A DNA stretch of 64,000 nt from Bacillus sp. CGMCC 1.16541 (lineage in GTDB: Bacteria > Bacillota > Bacilli > Bacillales > Bacillaceae_H), in the NCBI RefSeq assembly GCF_003184905.1, contig NZ_QFRU01000005.1:228684-292683 (forward strand), in the 5' to 3' direction. A program made the translations under genes and the position numbers. This document shows positions 48,849 through 59,019 of the stretch, in pieces. A model generated the notes under the pieces. The model made no database searches. It saw only the letters and a list, made by a program, of their open reading frames with translations, and was not told where the DNA came from. Positions within the stretch are counted from its first letter, which is position 1. The number at the start of each line of letters is the position of its first letter.

Positions 48849-50000
48849 TTATGGCTCTACTACATTAGGTGCAACAGGTGTTTCTTGAAGCTCATCGACC
48901 TTTAATTCCCCTATTTGAGGATTAGCAAACCCTTTGAAGCGAACGGCTTTATAACCAAAGTCTTTTGCGGTAAACATGAGTGCATAGAGCATATAACGTA
49001 AAGATTCAATCTCTTTTTCGTTAACGGATGCATCAAACTCGTATATAACTGTTTCGTTTTCAATTGTTACTTTAGGAATATTGATATCCTCTGGAATAGA
49101 AGCCTTTAAAAAGTATGTGTCATTATCTTTCTTCATGACTTCTAAAGCTGCATTGATTGTTTCAAAGGGTTGAGGTGTCGGAACCAGATAAGTTGGATGT
49201 GATTCACTCGGTTGATAAGTCATATACCCTTTTTGTTTAGCTGGATTAGGTGAGATCTCAACATACTTTCCTAAGTGTCCAAACTCCACTCCTTTTGTGT
49301 CCCCTGAGTAAAGTTCGACTTTTTCAAATGGTAACCAACGAAACGTTTCTTCTAGTGACTGTTGAAAGACAACCTCTCCTGTCCCTCCTAAATTAGCCGT
49401 AAATCCCTCTGGTACACTTACCTTTACACCCTCTTTTGATTCGACTAGTTGTACTTTTTCCAGCATATTTTCTGATAATCCTAACTGCTCTTCATTGACG
49501 GTTTCAGAAATACTTTTTATATCCTCTACTGTAATTGGTTCTTTTTTATCGATAATATATGTTAAAGGAACAACAATTTGAGCTTGTGGATCGGGAATAC
49601 CAATTGTAATGAATTTTTCATTTCGATTTTGTAACGAAGGTTGAACCGCCAGTGAAGGATTTACTTCTTTGCTCTCAAATAGTTGTGGCTGATCTTCTTT
49701 ATCTTCTGACTTCTTTTCATATGGTGTTGCTTCGTCTTTGCGTTGTAATTCATTTAGTGGACGTTCACTCGACTGATGATATACATTTTGTTGTTGAACA
49801 AACGACATAGAGACTACAACAATAATGAACACAGCTGCTATTGAAGCGATACTAGGTACTAGCCAAAGTTTCTTTTGAGGTTTTGACATTTTCTGTTCAG
49901 TTTGTTGATAAATTTGTGTAGGTGTTCGTTCATCTCGAATGGTTGGCATTTGCGAGAGTAGTTCTTCAATTTGTTTTTCGTTCCATTTTTCTTTGTTCAT
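48849..50000 (-). CDS. rsiX: Anti-sigma-X factor RsiX
   Basis: 383 residues. A short cytoplasmic N-terminus (about 1-45, WNEKQIEELLSQMPTIRDERT) is followed by one membrane segment (about 46-68) and a large extracellular domain rich in beta strands (about 100-383). The start lies within the last 35 bases of sigX, so the two are translationally coupled. It holds sigma-X at the membrane until a signal arrives. Confidence 0.88.
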   Translation of the reverse strand: MNKEKWNEKQIEELLSQMPTIRDERTPTQIYQQTEQKMSKPQKKLWLVPSIASIAAVFIIVVVSMSFVQQQNVYHQSSERPLNELQRKDEATPYEKKSEDKEDQPQLFESKEVNPSLAVQPSLQNRNEKFITIGIPDPQAQIVVPLTYIIDKKEPITVEDIKSISETVNEEQLGLSENMLEKVQLVESKEGVKVSVPEGFTANLGGTGEVVFQQSLEETFRWLPFEKVELYSGDTKGVEFGHLGKYVEISPNPAKQKGYMTYQPSESHPTYLVPTPQPFETINAALEVMKKDNDTYFLKASIPEDINIPKVTIENETVIYEFDASVNEKEIESLRYMLYALMFTAKDFGYKAVRFKGFANPQIGELKVDELQETPVAPNVVEP

Positions 50001-50526
50001 TATTGCTCCCCTCCTTTTCAGCTAATCTTGTCATTTCTTTACGTAAAGCTTGAATAGCACGGTGTTGCGTTGTTTTCACTTTGCTCTCCGTCCACCCTAA
50101 GATCGCTGCTGTTTCTTGAATTGACAACGATTGAATATAACGTAAAATAACAACTGAACGTTGATCTACCGTACATGTATCTAAACATCGATACATCATC
50201 GCAACTTCTTCACTTTGAATAGCAACCTCTTCAGGCAGAAGGTTATTGTCTGTAAGCTGATTGGATGTCCAATCAAACAGATTCATCACTCTATTTTTCC
50301 AACTCGTTTGTTTTCTTAAAAAATCAATGGCAACGTTTCGAGCAATTGAAAATAACCATGTTTTTTCATGACTCTTTCCTTCAAACCGATCATATGACTT
50401 GAACACTCTTATATATACTTCTTGAACAAGATCTTCCGCTTGATCACGATCTCGTATCATATACACTAAAAATTGAAAAACATCTTGATGATATTTTTCA
50501 TATAGGTGATGAAAAGCTGGATTCAA
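49966..50526 (-). CDS. sigX: ECF sigma factor SigX
   Basis: 186 residues. Region 2 contains QFLVYMIRDRDQAEDLVQEVYIRVFKSYDRF, and region 4 contains LRYIQSLSIQETAAILGWTESKVKTTQHRA. In B. subtilis sigma-X controls cell-envelope charge genes (dlt, pssA-ybfM-psd) and affects peptide antibiotic resistance. A matching sigma-X promoter lies just upstream, so it is autoregulated. Next to resE as in B. subtilis. Confidence 0.93.
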   Translation of the reverse strand: MNPAFHHLYEKYHQDVFQFLVYMIRDRDQAEDLVQEVYIRVFKSYDRFEGKSHEKTWLFSIARNVAIDFLRKQTSWKNRVMNLFDWTSNQLTDNNLLPEEVAIQSEEVAMMYRCLDTCTVDQRSVVILRYIQSLSIQETAAILGWTESKVKTTQHRAIQALRKEMTRLAEKEGSNNEQRKMERKTN

Positions 50527-50555
50527 AAAATTTCCCTCCTACTCCTATTTATATA

Positions 50556-50582
50556 GTCGTATCTAGCCACCAAAACGTTACA
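50556..50582 (-). promoter_or_regulatory. Sigma-X autoregulatory promoter of sigX-rsiX
   Basis: The minus strand reads TGTAAC (50582-50577), exactly 17 bases, then CGAC (50559-50556). This equals the known sigma-X consensus TGTAAC-N17-CGAC and lies about 30 bases before sigX. Confidence 0.85.
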
Positions 50583-50702
50583 TTACGTTTTCATTTTTAT
50601 TTTCTTGATTTTCCCTTCAATGAATCACAATATGAGTACTTAATGAGGAAGTTCCATGACTGCATACACATTCCCTCTCATTATAAGGGATTTCAATCTA
50701 TT

Positions 50703-50752
50703 AGAAAGTAAAAATTCGGTGGACGTTTATCTCCACCGAATTTTTACTTTCT
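50703..50752 (-). terminator. Terminator of the res operon (resE)
   Basis: Perfect 21-bp arms (50703-50723 and 50732-50752), containing AAAAATTCGGTGGA. They lie between the resE stop and sigX. Confidence 0.85.
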
Positions 50753-50774
50753 ATATGTTTCGTATGAAACAAGA

Positions 50775-52562
50775 TTATTCGTCATCATTATGCTGTTTTC
50801 GAGGTAATGTAATGGAAAATGTCGTTCCTTCATTTAAAATACTATGAACACTCATTAATCCATCATGAGCTTCTACAATATTCTTGGCGATGGCTAAGCC
50901 TAGACCTGTTCCCGCTTTTCCTCTCGTTCTCGCTTTATCTGCTTTGTAGAAGCGTTCAAATACAAATGGCAAGTCTTCTTGAGGAATCCCGACGCCTGTG
51001 TCTTTTACTGCTAAACGAAGTTCATGATCTGTACTTTCTAACTGTAAAGCAACTTCTCCACCTTCATCTGTATGACGAATAGCATTGTCAATTAAATTTG
51101 TTAACACTTGCTCAATCCGATCTGGATCCAAAAGAATTGGCTTTTCTTCTTTTACCGTACTATTTAGTCTCAAGTGAATATGTTTATCCTTCGCCAACCC
51201 TTGAAACTTACGTAAAACTCGCTCGGTAAACTCCATGATGTCTATATACTCAGCATGAAGCTGGACATGTCCAGCTTCCATACGAGCTAAATCAAGTAAT
51301 TCGTTAACCAGTCTTCCCATTCGAAGCGACTCATCATGAATGACTTTTGCAATTTCTTTTTTCTCTTCATCCGTACTTGCAATATCGTCGATAATCGCTT
51401 CACTATACCCCTGTAACATTGCAATAGGTGTACGCAGTTCGTGTGAAACATTCGCAATAAAATCTTTTCGTAACTTGTCTAACTTTCTTTCTTCTGACAT
51501 ATCTCTTAATACGGCTACGGCTCCACGAATTTTTGTTTGATTATAAAGAGGAGACATTAAAATAACCCACGTTCTCCCTTGAATGGTCACTTCTGTACTT
51601 TGTTCTTCTTCACTTTTTACAACTTCTTGAAATAAGTGAGATACTTTTGAAGGAAGCTCTGAAACATTCTTATTATCCATTCCTTGCTCATAATACCATG
51701 CTCGTAAAAAGTGTTCTGCTGGGGGGTTTGTGATTAACATCGCTCCATCACGATTAAATGTAATGACTCCATCTGCCATACTACTCAAGATGCTTGAAAG
51801 CTGCTCTTTCTCTTGACTGAGTGCATTAATATTAAATTTTAATTGCCTCCCCATTTGATTAAAAGCAATGGCAAGCTCTCCAATTTCATCATGTGTTAAA
51901 ATGGGAACTTTTGTGTCAAAATTTCCTTTGGCCACTTCAAAAGCTGCTTGTTTCATTTTTCGTAAAGGTGCTGTAATTCTAGTCGATAGGAAAAACGCGA
52001 AGATAGTTGTTAAAATAATAGCAATTCCCGCGGCTAGAAAAATGAACTTTGTTGTATATTTTGCAGGTTCTTCTATCTCTGATAAAGGCTGATAGATATA
52101 CACAGCGCTTTGACCGTCACGAGACTGAAATGGTACACCTACAATATAGATAATTGAATCTTTACTACTAGTATTGTTGCTTAAATCGTTACGTTTTTTT
52201 ACAAGTTCACCTTGTGTCAAAACTTTTTTTAAATCTTCATCCTTTTCAACTAATGCCATCATGGTATCTTTTTCGTACCAATGATCTTTTGGCGAATGCC
52301 AATACGACTGATTTCCTTTTATAATGAGCATATCACTCGTATCTACTAATTCACGAGCAATTGATAAACCTAATTGCTCATCTTCAGTCTCTTCCACAAT
52401 TTTTGCAATCTTTGAAGCTGTTTTTGTTAAATGATTTTCTGACTCTTGCAAATAAAACGTTTCAAAAAATTGCATTAGCAGCATGGTCAATACAAACAAC
52501 ACAAACGATACTAGTAGTAAAATTGTAAACCACAGTTTTCCTACTACGCTACGCCAAAACAT
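50775..52562 (-). CDS. resE: Sensor histidine kinase ResE
   Basis: 595 residues. N-terminal membrane segment (about 8-30), extracellular sensing region (about 31-165), second membrane segment (about 168-190), HAMP (about 190-242, ITAPLRKMKQAAFEVAKGNFDTKV), PAS (about 255-355), then the H-box VSHELRTPIAMLQGY and ATPase boxes NLIDNAIRH, DTGVGIP and GTGLGLAI. With ResD it controls aerobic and anaerobic respiration. Its start overlaps the resD stop. Confidence 0.96.
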   Translation of the reverse strand: MFWRSVVGKLWFTILLLVSFVLFVLTMLLMQFFETFYLQESENHLTKTASKIAKIVEETEDEQLGLSIARELVDTSDMLIIKGNQSYWHSPKDHWYEKDTMMALVEKDEDLKKVLTQGELVKKRNDLSNNTSSKDSIIYIVGVPFQSRDGQSAVYIYQPLSEIEEPAKYTTKFIFLAAGIAIILTTIFAFFLSTRITAPLRKMKQAAFEVAKGNFDTKVPILTHDEIGELAIAFNQMGRQLKFNINALSQEKEQLSSILSSMADGVITFNRDGAMLITNPPAEHFLRAWYYEQGMDNKNVSELPSKVSHLFQEVVKSEEEQSTEVTIQGRTWVILMSPLYNQTKIRGAVAVLRDMSEERKLDKLRKDFIANVSHELRTPIAMLQGYSEAIIDDIASTDEEKKEIAKVIHDESLRMGRLVNELLDLARMEAGHVQLHAEYIDIMEFTERVLRKFQGLAKDKHIHLRLNSTVKEEKPILLDPDRIEQVLTNLIDNAIRHTDEGGEVALQLESTDHELRLAVKDTGVGIPQEDLPFVFERFYKADKARTRGKAGTGLGLAIAKNIVEAHDGLMSVHSILNEGTTFSITLPRKQHNDDE

Positions 52563-53278
52563 TATTCAGCACCAATCTCAAATTTATAGCCTACTCCCCA
52601 TACGGTTACAATCATTTTGGCAGCTGCAGGTGAAACTCGGTTTAGTTTTTCTCTAAGTCGTTTAACGTGTGTATCAACCGTTCTCAAGTCCCCAAAAAAG
52701 TCATAATGCCATACTTCACGCAACAATTGTTCACGATCATATACTTTATCTGGCGTCTTAGCTAAAAAACAAAGTAGTTCATACTCTTTTGGAGTCAAAC
52801 TTACTTCTTCACCATCTGCTGTTACACGATGCGCATCATTGTCGATTACTAAATGCGGAAACACAATTAAGTTCTTCGCACTTGTATCTGTCGTTAAATA
52901 GCTAGTCGGTGACGAACGTCGCAGCAATGCTTTAACGCGCAAAATCACTTCTCTTGGACTAAAAGGTTTAACAATGTAATCGTCTGTTCCCACTTCAAAT
53001 CCTTGTACACGATTCGCTTCTTCTCCTTTTGCTGTTAACATGATAATCGGCGTCGCTTTCTTTTCACGAATATATTTACAAACTTCAATGCCGTCTTTCC
53101 CTGGCATCATAATGTCTAGTAGAATTAAGTCATACTCATTATTTAACGCTTTATCTAGTGCTTCATCTCCATCTTCAGCTTCTTCAATCTCATATCCTTC
53201 TTTTTCTAAATACATCTTTAATAGTCTTCTAATTCTTTCTTCGTCATCCACAATTAAAAGCTTCGCTTCATTTTGCAT
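52562..53278 (-). CDS. resD: Response regulator ResD
   Basis: 238 residues, OmpR type. The receiver domain has D11-D12, phospho-acceptor D55 (LILLDIMMPGKDG) and the conserved K in MLTAKG. The winged-helix DNA-binding domain is at about 135-235 (SLTPKEYELLCFLAKTPDKVYDREQLLREVW). Upstream are about 290 bases with the resC terminator; the resD promoter could not be assigned with confidence. Confidence 0.97.
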   Translation of the reverse strand: MQNEAKLLIVDDEERIRRLLKMYLEKEGYEIEEAEDGDEALDKALNNEYDLILLDIMMPGKDGIEVCKYIREKKATPIIMLTAKGEEANRVQGFEVGTDDYIVKPFSPREVILRVKALLRRSSPTSYLTTDTSAKNLIVFPHLVIDNDAHRVTADGEEVSLTPKEYELLCFLAKTPDKVYDREQLLREVWHYDFFGDLRTVDTHVKRLREKLNRVSPAAAKMIVTVWGVGYKFEIGAE

Positions 53279-53498
53279 CTTCGTATCCTCCTAACGATAG
53301 TACGCTTCTACTTACCATTCTATCGGTATTTTCATGAAAATAAAAGAGAATGTCCCCTACGTAAATAAGGGAATTTTAAAAGCTGATATCGTAAATCTTG
53401 TAGCTATTTAATAAGTATGAACGTAGTTAATTTTCACGAAACCACATTAAAATAGCATTTTAAAAAAGAGCCATATAAGAGAACGCTGTATGAGTAAA

Positions 53499-53550
53499 AA
53501 AACCTGCCAATCAATCCATTGCTTGTAGTGGATGAAATCAGGCAGGTTTT
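53499..53550 (-). terminator. Terminator of resABC
   Basis: AAAACCTGCC (53499-53508) with GGCAGGTTTT (53541-53550), and an inner ATCCATT/... stem. Just after resC; the minus strand continues into a T-rich stretch. Confidence 0.8.
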
Positions 53551-53567
53551 GTATCCCGTGTTACTTC

Positions 53568-54749
53568 TTATGCATAAGAGTGTAAACCAGCAATTACTAA
53601 GTTTACAACGACTAGGTTAAACATAATGATAGCAAAACCAACGACTGCTAGCCATGCTGATCGCTCACCGTGCCACCCTTTTGATAAACGCAAATGTAAA
53701 AATGCTGCATAGAAAAGCCATGTAATAAGAGCCCATACTTCTTTAGGATCCCAGCCCCAAAATCGAGTCCAAGCAATCTGTGCCCAAATCATCGCAAAAA
53801 TTAACCCACCTAATGTGAACACTGGAAACCCAATTGCTACTGAACGGTAACTAATTTCATCAACTAAATCTAAGTTTGCCTTTTTTACGAGTGGTTGTAA
53901 TGCCTCTCCAATTCGTCGACGTAAAATCAAACGTAACAAGCCATATAAAACAAGCCCACCTGCTAACGACCAAACTAGCGTATTTAAATTTTGAGCATTA
54001 ATAATGGCCGGAACCTCCAAGAAAGGTTTCATTGCTCCTTCTGTTAACAACTCACCTTGATGTGGCCCTATTAAAACAGGTAATTCATATGTTATTTGTG
54101 CTTGTTGCTCATTTTTATCAATCCAATTAAACTGTGCTTCATACTTCATTGCACTAAACGTCATTGTTATTAAAATAAACGCAAGCGTACTAACTAAACT
54201 ATAAATAATAAACTCTAACCAAAATGTTTTTTTCGTCTTTTTTGTTTGATCAACTGATTTGATTAAATAAATTAGTGCAGCGATAAAGCTAACGGCTAGA
54301 ATGGCTTGTCCAGTTGCTGTTGTAATTACATGAATGTATAACCAATGTGTTTGCAAAGCTGGAATCAGTGGTGAAATATCTCTTGGAAACATGCTTGCAT
54401 AGGCAATGATTAAAAGAGCGACAGGTAATGCAAACAACCCGAGTGCATTTAGTTTATAAATAAAGTAAATCCCAATGAATGCTCCAACAAGCATCATGCC
54501 AAAAAATGTTGTAAATTCGAATAAATTACTAACAGGAGCATGTCCTGCAGCTATCCATCTTGTAATAAAATAACCTAACTGTGCGACAAACCCAACAATT
54601 GTGACGATAATACCTAATGTTGCCCATTTACTTATATTTTGTGAACTTCGTTTATCACGAATCGAACCACCAAAAAAGAACGTTGCGAATAAATACGCAA
54701 TAAATGCTGTATATAATAGATTACTACTTAAACTAGCTAGATCCACCAT
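53568..54749 (-). CDS. resC: Cytochrome c biogenesis protein ResC (CcsA)
   Basis: 393 residues, eight or so membrane segments. The haem-handling signature [14 protein letters not shown] is near residue 330, with flanking conserved histidines ([19 protein letters not shown]). With ResB it moves haem across the membrane for attachment to apocytochrome c. Overlaps the end of resB by one base. Confidence 0.96.
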   Translation of the reverse strand: MVDLASLSSNLLYTAFIAYLFATFFFGGSIRDKRSSQNISKWATLGIIVTIVGFVAQLGYFITRWIAAGHAPVSNLFEFTTFFGMMLVGAFIGIYFIYKLNALGLFALPVALLIIAYASMFPRDISPLIPALQTHWLYIHVITTATGQAILAVSFIAALIYLIKSVDQTKKTKKTFWLEFIIYSLVSTLAFILITMTFSAMKYEAQFNWIDKNEQQAQITYELPVLIGPHQGELLTEGAMKPFLEVPAIINAQNLNTLVWSLAGGLVLYGLLRLILRRRIGEALQPLVKKANLDLVDEISYRSVAIGFPVFTLGGLIFAMIWAQIAWTRFWGWDPKEVWALITWLFYAAFLHLRLSKGWHGERSAWLAVVGFAIIMFNLVVVNLVIAGLHSYA

Positions 54750-56389
54750 TAAACCTCCTTAACATGTTCCTTTTCTTGCTGAACTTGATCCTCTAATTCT
54801 GTAAATGATGTACCAGTTAACGTTTTATTTAATTCATTTCTTAGGCCATACCAATTTTTATTCGTATGAGCGGCTAACCATATATCGTTATCAACTCGTT
54901 GAATCCATAAGCGACGATGATTCCAATACATACCTTGAATTACACCAATCATAAAGATAGCTCCACCTAAGCCTAAAATCCATAATGTTAAGTCTTTTCT
55001 AACGGTTAGACCTGTTACATTCTTCGTTTCAACCCCAGCAAACGACATTTTGTATTCGTTTTCTCCGAGTGGTTCAAGATTTTCACGAATCGCTACAAAC
55101 GCAACCTCACCTTCTGGTTTAGAAGGCGTTATCATTTTAAATACAAAAGCTGGATTGTTCGGTATTCTCGTTTTCGTATTTGGGTTACCATCACTATCAA
55201 AAAAGAAATCTGGGAAATAACTTACTAACTCCACTTCGTGTCCTTTTCCTAGGTCATACTTCTTTTGAGGGTTATGCAAATCCACCTTTAAATTTCCAAA
55301 TGATTCGTTTGATGCTTTATTTACTAAATTGAATGACATCGCACTGAATTCGTTTAACTTATAGTCTACTTGATACATGGCGTAACCTTCATGTTTAAGA
55401 GGTTGATTGACTCGAATCTCATAATCTTTTAATTTTTTAAGCTCAGGTTCTGCCCCATGTACGATTTCACCTTGACGTTCGTATAGGGTCACGTCCGCTT
55501 GATAGTTTCGAACAACAGCACCATCTCCAACACGATTAATTGCATCTTCAAAAACTTCTTTCGATTCGTCTTTGTTGTACATCTCAACTTTAAACTGTTC
55601 ATTTTTCAGATAGTATTGTCCTTCTGTTCCTGGTACAACTTTTGTCTCACCTTCTCGAAGCCATAGCACTTCATCCACATACATGCCGGGAACAAATCGC
55701 AACATCGCTCCAATTAAGAAGATAATAAGACCAATATGATTGACATATGGACCCCATCGTGAAAAACGACCTTTCTCTGCAAGAATGTTACCGTTTTCTT
55801 CAAAGATGTGATAGCGCTTCTTTTTTAACGATTCTTTCACCTTGTTATAATCAGCTTCGGTCCACTCTTTTGTCACACTAACAAGACGTTGACGTTTTAA
55901 GAAGTTAGGGTGTTTTTTAGGATTTTGTTGTTTTAATGCACGATGTAACGGTATCACACGGTCTAAACTACAGATAACAAGTGAGATACCAATTGACGCA
56001 ATTAAAATCATGTACCACCATGAACCATACAGGTCATGGAATCCTAATTCATAATATAGTTTCCCAGTCCATCCATACGTAGTTTCATAGTGTTCACTTG
56101 GAGAAGCAGTGGGAGGTATGTACATTTCTTGTGGATAAATCGTTCCTAGCGCTGATGCAATAAGTGTAACGACAATGAGCCATACACCTACTTTTACAGA
56201 CGAAAAAAAGTTCCATATTTTATCAATTACTGTCTTGTTATACGTTTGTGAACGCCTTGCACTTCCTTCGTACCTCATATCTAATACTGTTTTAGATGTC
56301 ACATCTTCTTCTATGGGCTTCCCACACGACTCACATAAAACGGTACCGTGCGGGTTTACATGACCACATTCACATTTTACCTGTTTCAT
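54749..56389 (-). CDS. resB: Cytochrome c biogenesis protein ResB (Ccs1)
   Basis: The frame opens at a TTG at 56395, but the ATG at 56389 has GGGAG eight bases upstream, giving 546 residues. The N-terminus [23 protein letters not shown] is a zinc-ribbon (C6, C8, C19, C22). Membrane segments follow at about 70-90, 130-150 and 215-235, then a large extracellular domain and a final segment near 470-490. It works with ResC in system II maturation. Confidence 0.95.
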   Translation of the reverse strand: MKQVKCECGHVNPHGTVLCESCGKPIEEDVTSKTVLDMRYEGSARRSQTYNKTVIDKIWNFFSSVKVGVWLIVVTLIASALGTIYPQEMYIPPTASPSEHYETTYGWTGKLYYELGFHDLYGSWWYMILIASIGISLVICSLDRVIPLHRALKQQNPKKHPNFLKRQRLVSVTKEWTEADYNKVKESLKKKRYHIFEENGNILAEKGRFSRWGPYVNHIGLIIFLIGAMLRFVPGMYVDEVLWLREGETKVVPGTEGQYYLKNEQFKVEMYNKDESKEVFEDAINRVGDGAVVRNYQADVTLYERQGEIVHGAEPELKKLKDYEIRVNQPLKHEGYAMYQVDYKLNEFSAMSFNLVNKASNESFGNLKVDLHNPQKKYDLGKGHEVELVSYFPDFFFDSDGNPNTKTRIPNNPAFVFKMITPSKPEGEVAFVAIRENLEPLGENEYKMSFAGVETKNVTGLTVRKDLTLWILGLGGAIFMIGVIQGMYWNHRRLWIQRVDNDIWLAAHTNKNWYGLRNELNKTLTGTSFTELEDQVQQEKEHVKEV

Positions 56390-56401
56390 TGCCAAAACTC
56401 C

Positions 56402-56923
56402 CTACGGTTTGATCATTTCCATATACTCATTGATTTTCTTTTCATCAAGTCCTCCGATAAACACATCTACCACTTTACCATCTGGATTAATTAAAAAAGT
56501 TGTCGGTAATGGACCTACTCCATAGGCATTTATTACTTGGGCTCCACGGTCAATAACAACAGGAAATGACAACTTATAGCGATTGACAAACTGTTGAACA
56601 GCTACGTTTGTCTCATCATTATTGACAGCTATAATTTCAACACCTTGATCTTTATATAAGTTATATTGCTGTTCCATGACAGGCATTTCTCGTTCACATG
56701 GCTTACACCACGTTCCCCAAAAGTTTAAGAAGATACCTTTCCCCTTATAGTCGGATAACTGATGTTGTTGTCCTTGTAAATCTGTTAGGACGAAATCAGG
56801 AGCTTGGTCTCCAACGGTTATTTTTTGTTTGTCGGTAAAGAAATTTACGTACAGCGTGTACCCTAGCGCTGCTAATAGTACGGATAAAATGATGGTTCTC
56901 ATGAGCAAACGCTTATTCTTCAT
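56402..56923 (-). CDS. resA: Thiol-disulfide oxidoreductase ResA
   Basis: 173 residues. An uncleaved signal anchor (about 7-25) leads to a thioredoxin-fold domain with the active C73-x-x-C76 (WGTWCKPCERE) and a later EIIAVNNDETN with GPLPTTFLINPDG. It reduces the haem-binding cysteines of apocytochrome c outside the cell. First gene of resABC. Confidence 0.97.
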   Translation of the reverse strand: MKNKRLLMRTIILSVLLAALGYTLYVNFFTDKQKITVGDQAPDFVLTDLQGQQHQLSDYKGKGIFLNFWGTWCKPCEREMPVMEQQYNLYKDQGVEIIAVNNDETNVAVQQFVNRYKLSFPVVIDRGAQVINAYGVGPLPTTFLINPDGKVVDVFIGGLDEKKINEYMEMIKP

Positions 56924-57023
56924 TGTTTCAACCTCTCTAAAACGTTCTCAAAAATTTTTTCGTACCAATTATATCATTTTTTCACTATACAAATGTTGAA
57001 AATATTATGAAGGTTATGTGACA

Positions 57024-57053
57024 CAAACTGGTAAAGAATTATTTACCAGTTTG
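57024..57053 (-). repeat. Hairpin containing the rluB stop codon
   Basis: Perfect 12-bp arms CAAACTGGTAAA (57024-57035) and TTTACCAGTTTG (57042-57053). The 5' arm in the transcript is formed by the last sense codons of rluB (Q-T-G-K) and the stop lies in the loop. No T run follows on the minus strand, so this is more likely an RNA end-stabilising stem than an efficient terminator. Confidence 0.7.
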
Positions 57054-57764
57054 CGCCATAGAATATAGTTGTTTCACTTCATGTGATGATAATTCTCGAG
57101 CTTCTCCTGCATTAAGACCACGCAAGTCTAAGAATGCATAACGCTCACGTTTTAATTTCAAAACAGGGTGACCAATCGCTTCTAGCATACGGCGAACTTG
57201 ACGGTTCTTCCCTTCATGAATCACTAATTCGACAATCGCTGTTTGTTTGCGTTTATCGATAGACAACACTTTTACTTTAGCAGGAGCTGTCTTTCCGTCT
57301 TCTAATACAACCCCTTTTTGCAGTTGTTTAATTTTTTCACGCAATGGAATACCTTTTATTTTTGCCACATACGTTTTTTCAATTTTGTATTTAGGATGCA
57401 TCAATAAATTAGCGAATTCTCCATCATTCGTTAATAAAATAAGGCCTGATGTCTCATAGTCTAATCGACCAATTGGATAGATGCGTTCTTCTGTGTATGG
57501 AAAGAAATCCACAACTGTTTTACGCCCCTTATCGTCGTTAGCAGCTGAGATAATACCACGCGGTTTATATAATAAGAAATATACAGGTTCTTCACGTTCA
57601 AGAGGAACACCATCTACTTCAATCTTGTCTTGATTCCCTACTTTAGTACCAAGCTCTTTTGTTACTTGACCATTTACTTTTACTCGACCTTGTCCAATTA
57701 ATTCTTCTGCTTTTCTTCTTGATGCAACTCCTGCATGTGCAATCACTTTTTGTAATCGTTCCAT
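57039..57764 (-). CDS. rluB: 23S rRNA pseudouridine synthase RluB
   Basis: 241 residues. An N-terminal S4 domain (about 2-48, ERLQKVIAHAGVASRRKAEELI) is followed by the RsuA/RluB/E/F catalytic domain with the active aspartate in GRLDYETSGLILLTND and HEGKNRQVRRMLEAIG. It lies between resA and spmB as in B. subtilis (ypuL). Confidence 0.94.
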   Translation of the reverse strand: MERLQKVIAHAGVASRRKAEELIGQGRVKVNGQVTKELGTKVGNQDKIEVDGVPLEREEPVYFLLYKPRGIISAANDDKGRKTVVDFFPYTEERIYPIGRLDYETSGLILLTNDGEFANLLMHPKYKIEKTYVAKIKGIPLREKIKQLQKGVVLEDGKTAPAKVKVLSIDKRKQTAIVELVIHEGKNRQVRRMLEAIGHPVLKLKRERYAFLDLRGLNAGEARELSSHEVKQLYSMAQTGK

Positions 57765-57834
57765 TTGTACTTCACCTCTTGTAACATCTTACTTCTTTAC
57801 TATCAAATACACAAGTGTCTCACAAATGAAAAAA

Positions 57835-57856
57835 GCACAACCTCTGTAGGCTGCAC
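57835..57856 (-). terminator. Terminator of dacB-spmA-spmB
   Basis: Short stem in the transcript (GCAGCCT with AGGTTGTGC, two G-U pairs) followed by TTTTTTCATTT. It lies 30 bases after the spmB stop. Confidence 0.7.
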
Positions 57857-57886
57857 TTCCAAAAGAATATTCTGTTAATTGATTCG

Positions 57887-58423
57887 TTACATCGTTCCAA
57901 AAATGAGTGTAACAACAATAATAGACGCTACAACACCTACAAGATCAGCAAGCAGCCCAACTTTAACCGCATCTCCCATTTTCTTAATCCCGATTGCTCC
58001 AAAGTAAACAGTTAAAATATAAAACGTTGTATCTGTGCTACCTTGCATGGTCGACGCTAATCGGCCAATGAATGAATCCGGTCCATATGTCGAAATGAGA
58101 TCCGTTGTGATCCCTAAAGCTGCTGTTCCTGATATTGGTCGAATGAGCGCGAGTGGTACGATTTCTGCAGGTACACCGATTGCTTCTAAAGCAGGTCTCA
58201 TTAGAGATAAAAAGAATTCAAGTGCACCCGACGCACGGAATATAGCAATTGCCACTAACATGCCGACTAGGTAAGGGATAATAGATAGTGCAATTTGAAT
58301 TCCGTCTTTGCCACCTTCAACAAATGATTCATATGTGGGCACTTTTTTGTACGTACCATATACTAAAATCACACCTATTATGAGTGGAATCAACAACAAT
58401 GAAACTTGATTCACAACACTCAT
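57887..58423 (-). CDS. spmB: Spore maturation protein B
   Basis: 178 residues, membrane protein of the nucleoside-recognition (Gate) family, about five segments. Typical parts are GGKDGIQIALSIIPYLVGMLVAIA and ALIRPISGTAALGITTDL. With SpmA it supports spore core dehydration and is co-expressed with dacB. Its start overlaps the spmA end by 4 bases. Confidence 0.95.
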   Translation of the reverse strand: MSVVNQVSLLLIPLIIGVILVYGTYKKVPTYESFVEGGKDGIQIALSIIPYLVGMLVAIAIFRASGALEFFLSLMRPALEAIGVPAEIVPLALIRPISGTAALGITTDLISTYGPDSFIGRLASTMQGSTDTTFYILTVYFGAIGIKKMGDAVKVGLLADLVGVVASIIVVTLIFGTM

Positions 58424-59019
58424 CTACGTTTCCCTCCTTTTTGCATCCTCCGATAATAGAAGTAGCGATCAAAGAGAATAGCACCTAATGTTGAACAAAT
58501 GGTAGCGAGCAATGTTGTGCCTACAATTTCTGCAGGGTTCGCTGAATCATACGTGATACGAAGGGCAATCACTGTTGTCGGAATTAATGTTAAACTAGAT
58601 GTGTTAATGGCTAGCAATGTAATCATTGACCGACTAGCTTCATCCTTATTATTGTTTAATTTCTTTAACTGCTCCATTGCCTTAATTCCTAAAGGTGTTG
58701 CTGCATTTCCAAGACCAAACATATTAGCCATCATATTTGATAAGATATATCCAATTGCTGGGTGGTCTTTTGGGATATCAGGAAATAATTTTGTAATGAC
58801 TGGACGGAATAAACGAGCTAATTTATCAAGTAACCCCGCTTGTTGCGCAATATTCATAATCCCTAGCCAAAATACTAAAATACTAATTAAACCAATGCTA
58901 ATTGTTACAGCTTCTCCTGCTCCTTGAAAGATTGCTTTATTCACTTCTTCCACGCGCCCATTAATGACTGCAAACACTAAACCAATAATGGTCAACATCA
59001 CCCAAATGATATTAACCAT
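58420..59019 (-). CDS. spmA: Spore maturation protein A
   Basis: 199 residues, Gate-domain membrane protein with [25 protein letters not shown] and [26 protein letters not shown]. Works with SpmB. Its start overlaps the dacB end by 8 bases, so the three genes are translationally coupled. Confidence 0.95.
   Translation of the reverse strand: MVNIIWVMLTIIGLVFAVINGRVEEVNKAIFQGAGEAVTISIGLISILVFWLGIMNIAQQAGLLDKLARLFRPVITKLFPDIPKDHPAIGYILSNMMANMFGLGNAATPLGIKAMEQLKKLNNNKDEASRSMITLLAINTSSLTLIPTTVIALRITYDSANPAEIVGTTLLATICSTLGAILFDRYFYYRRMQKGGKRR

Noticed and set aside
58499..58927. Antisense 142-residue frame in spmA
   Set aside because: Reverse-strand image of membrane segments; no start signal and spmA is translationally coupled to its neighbours.
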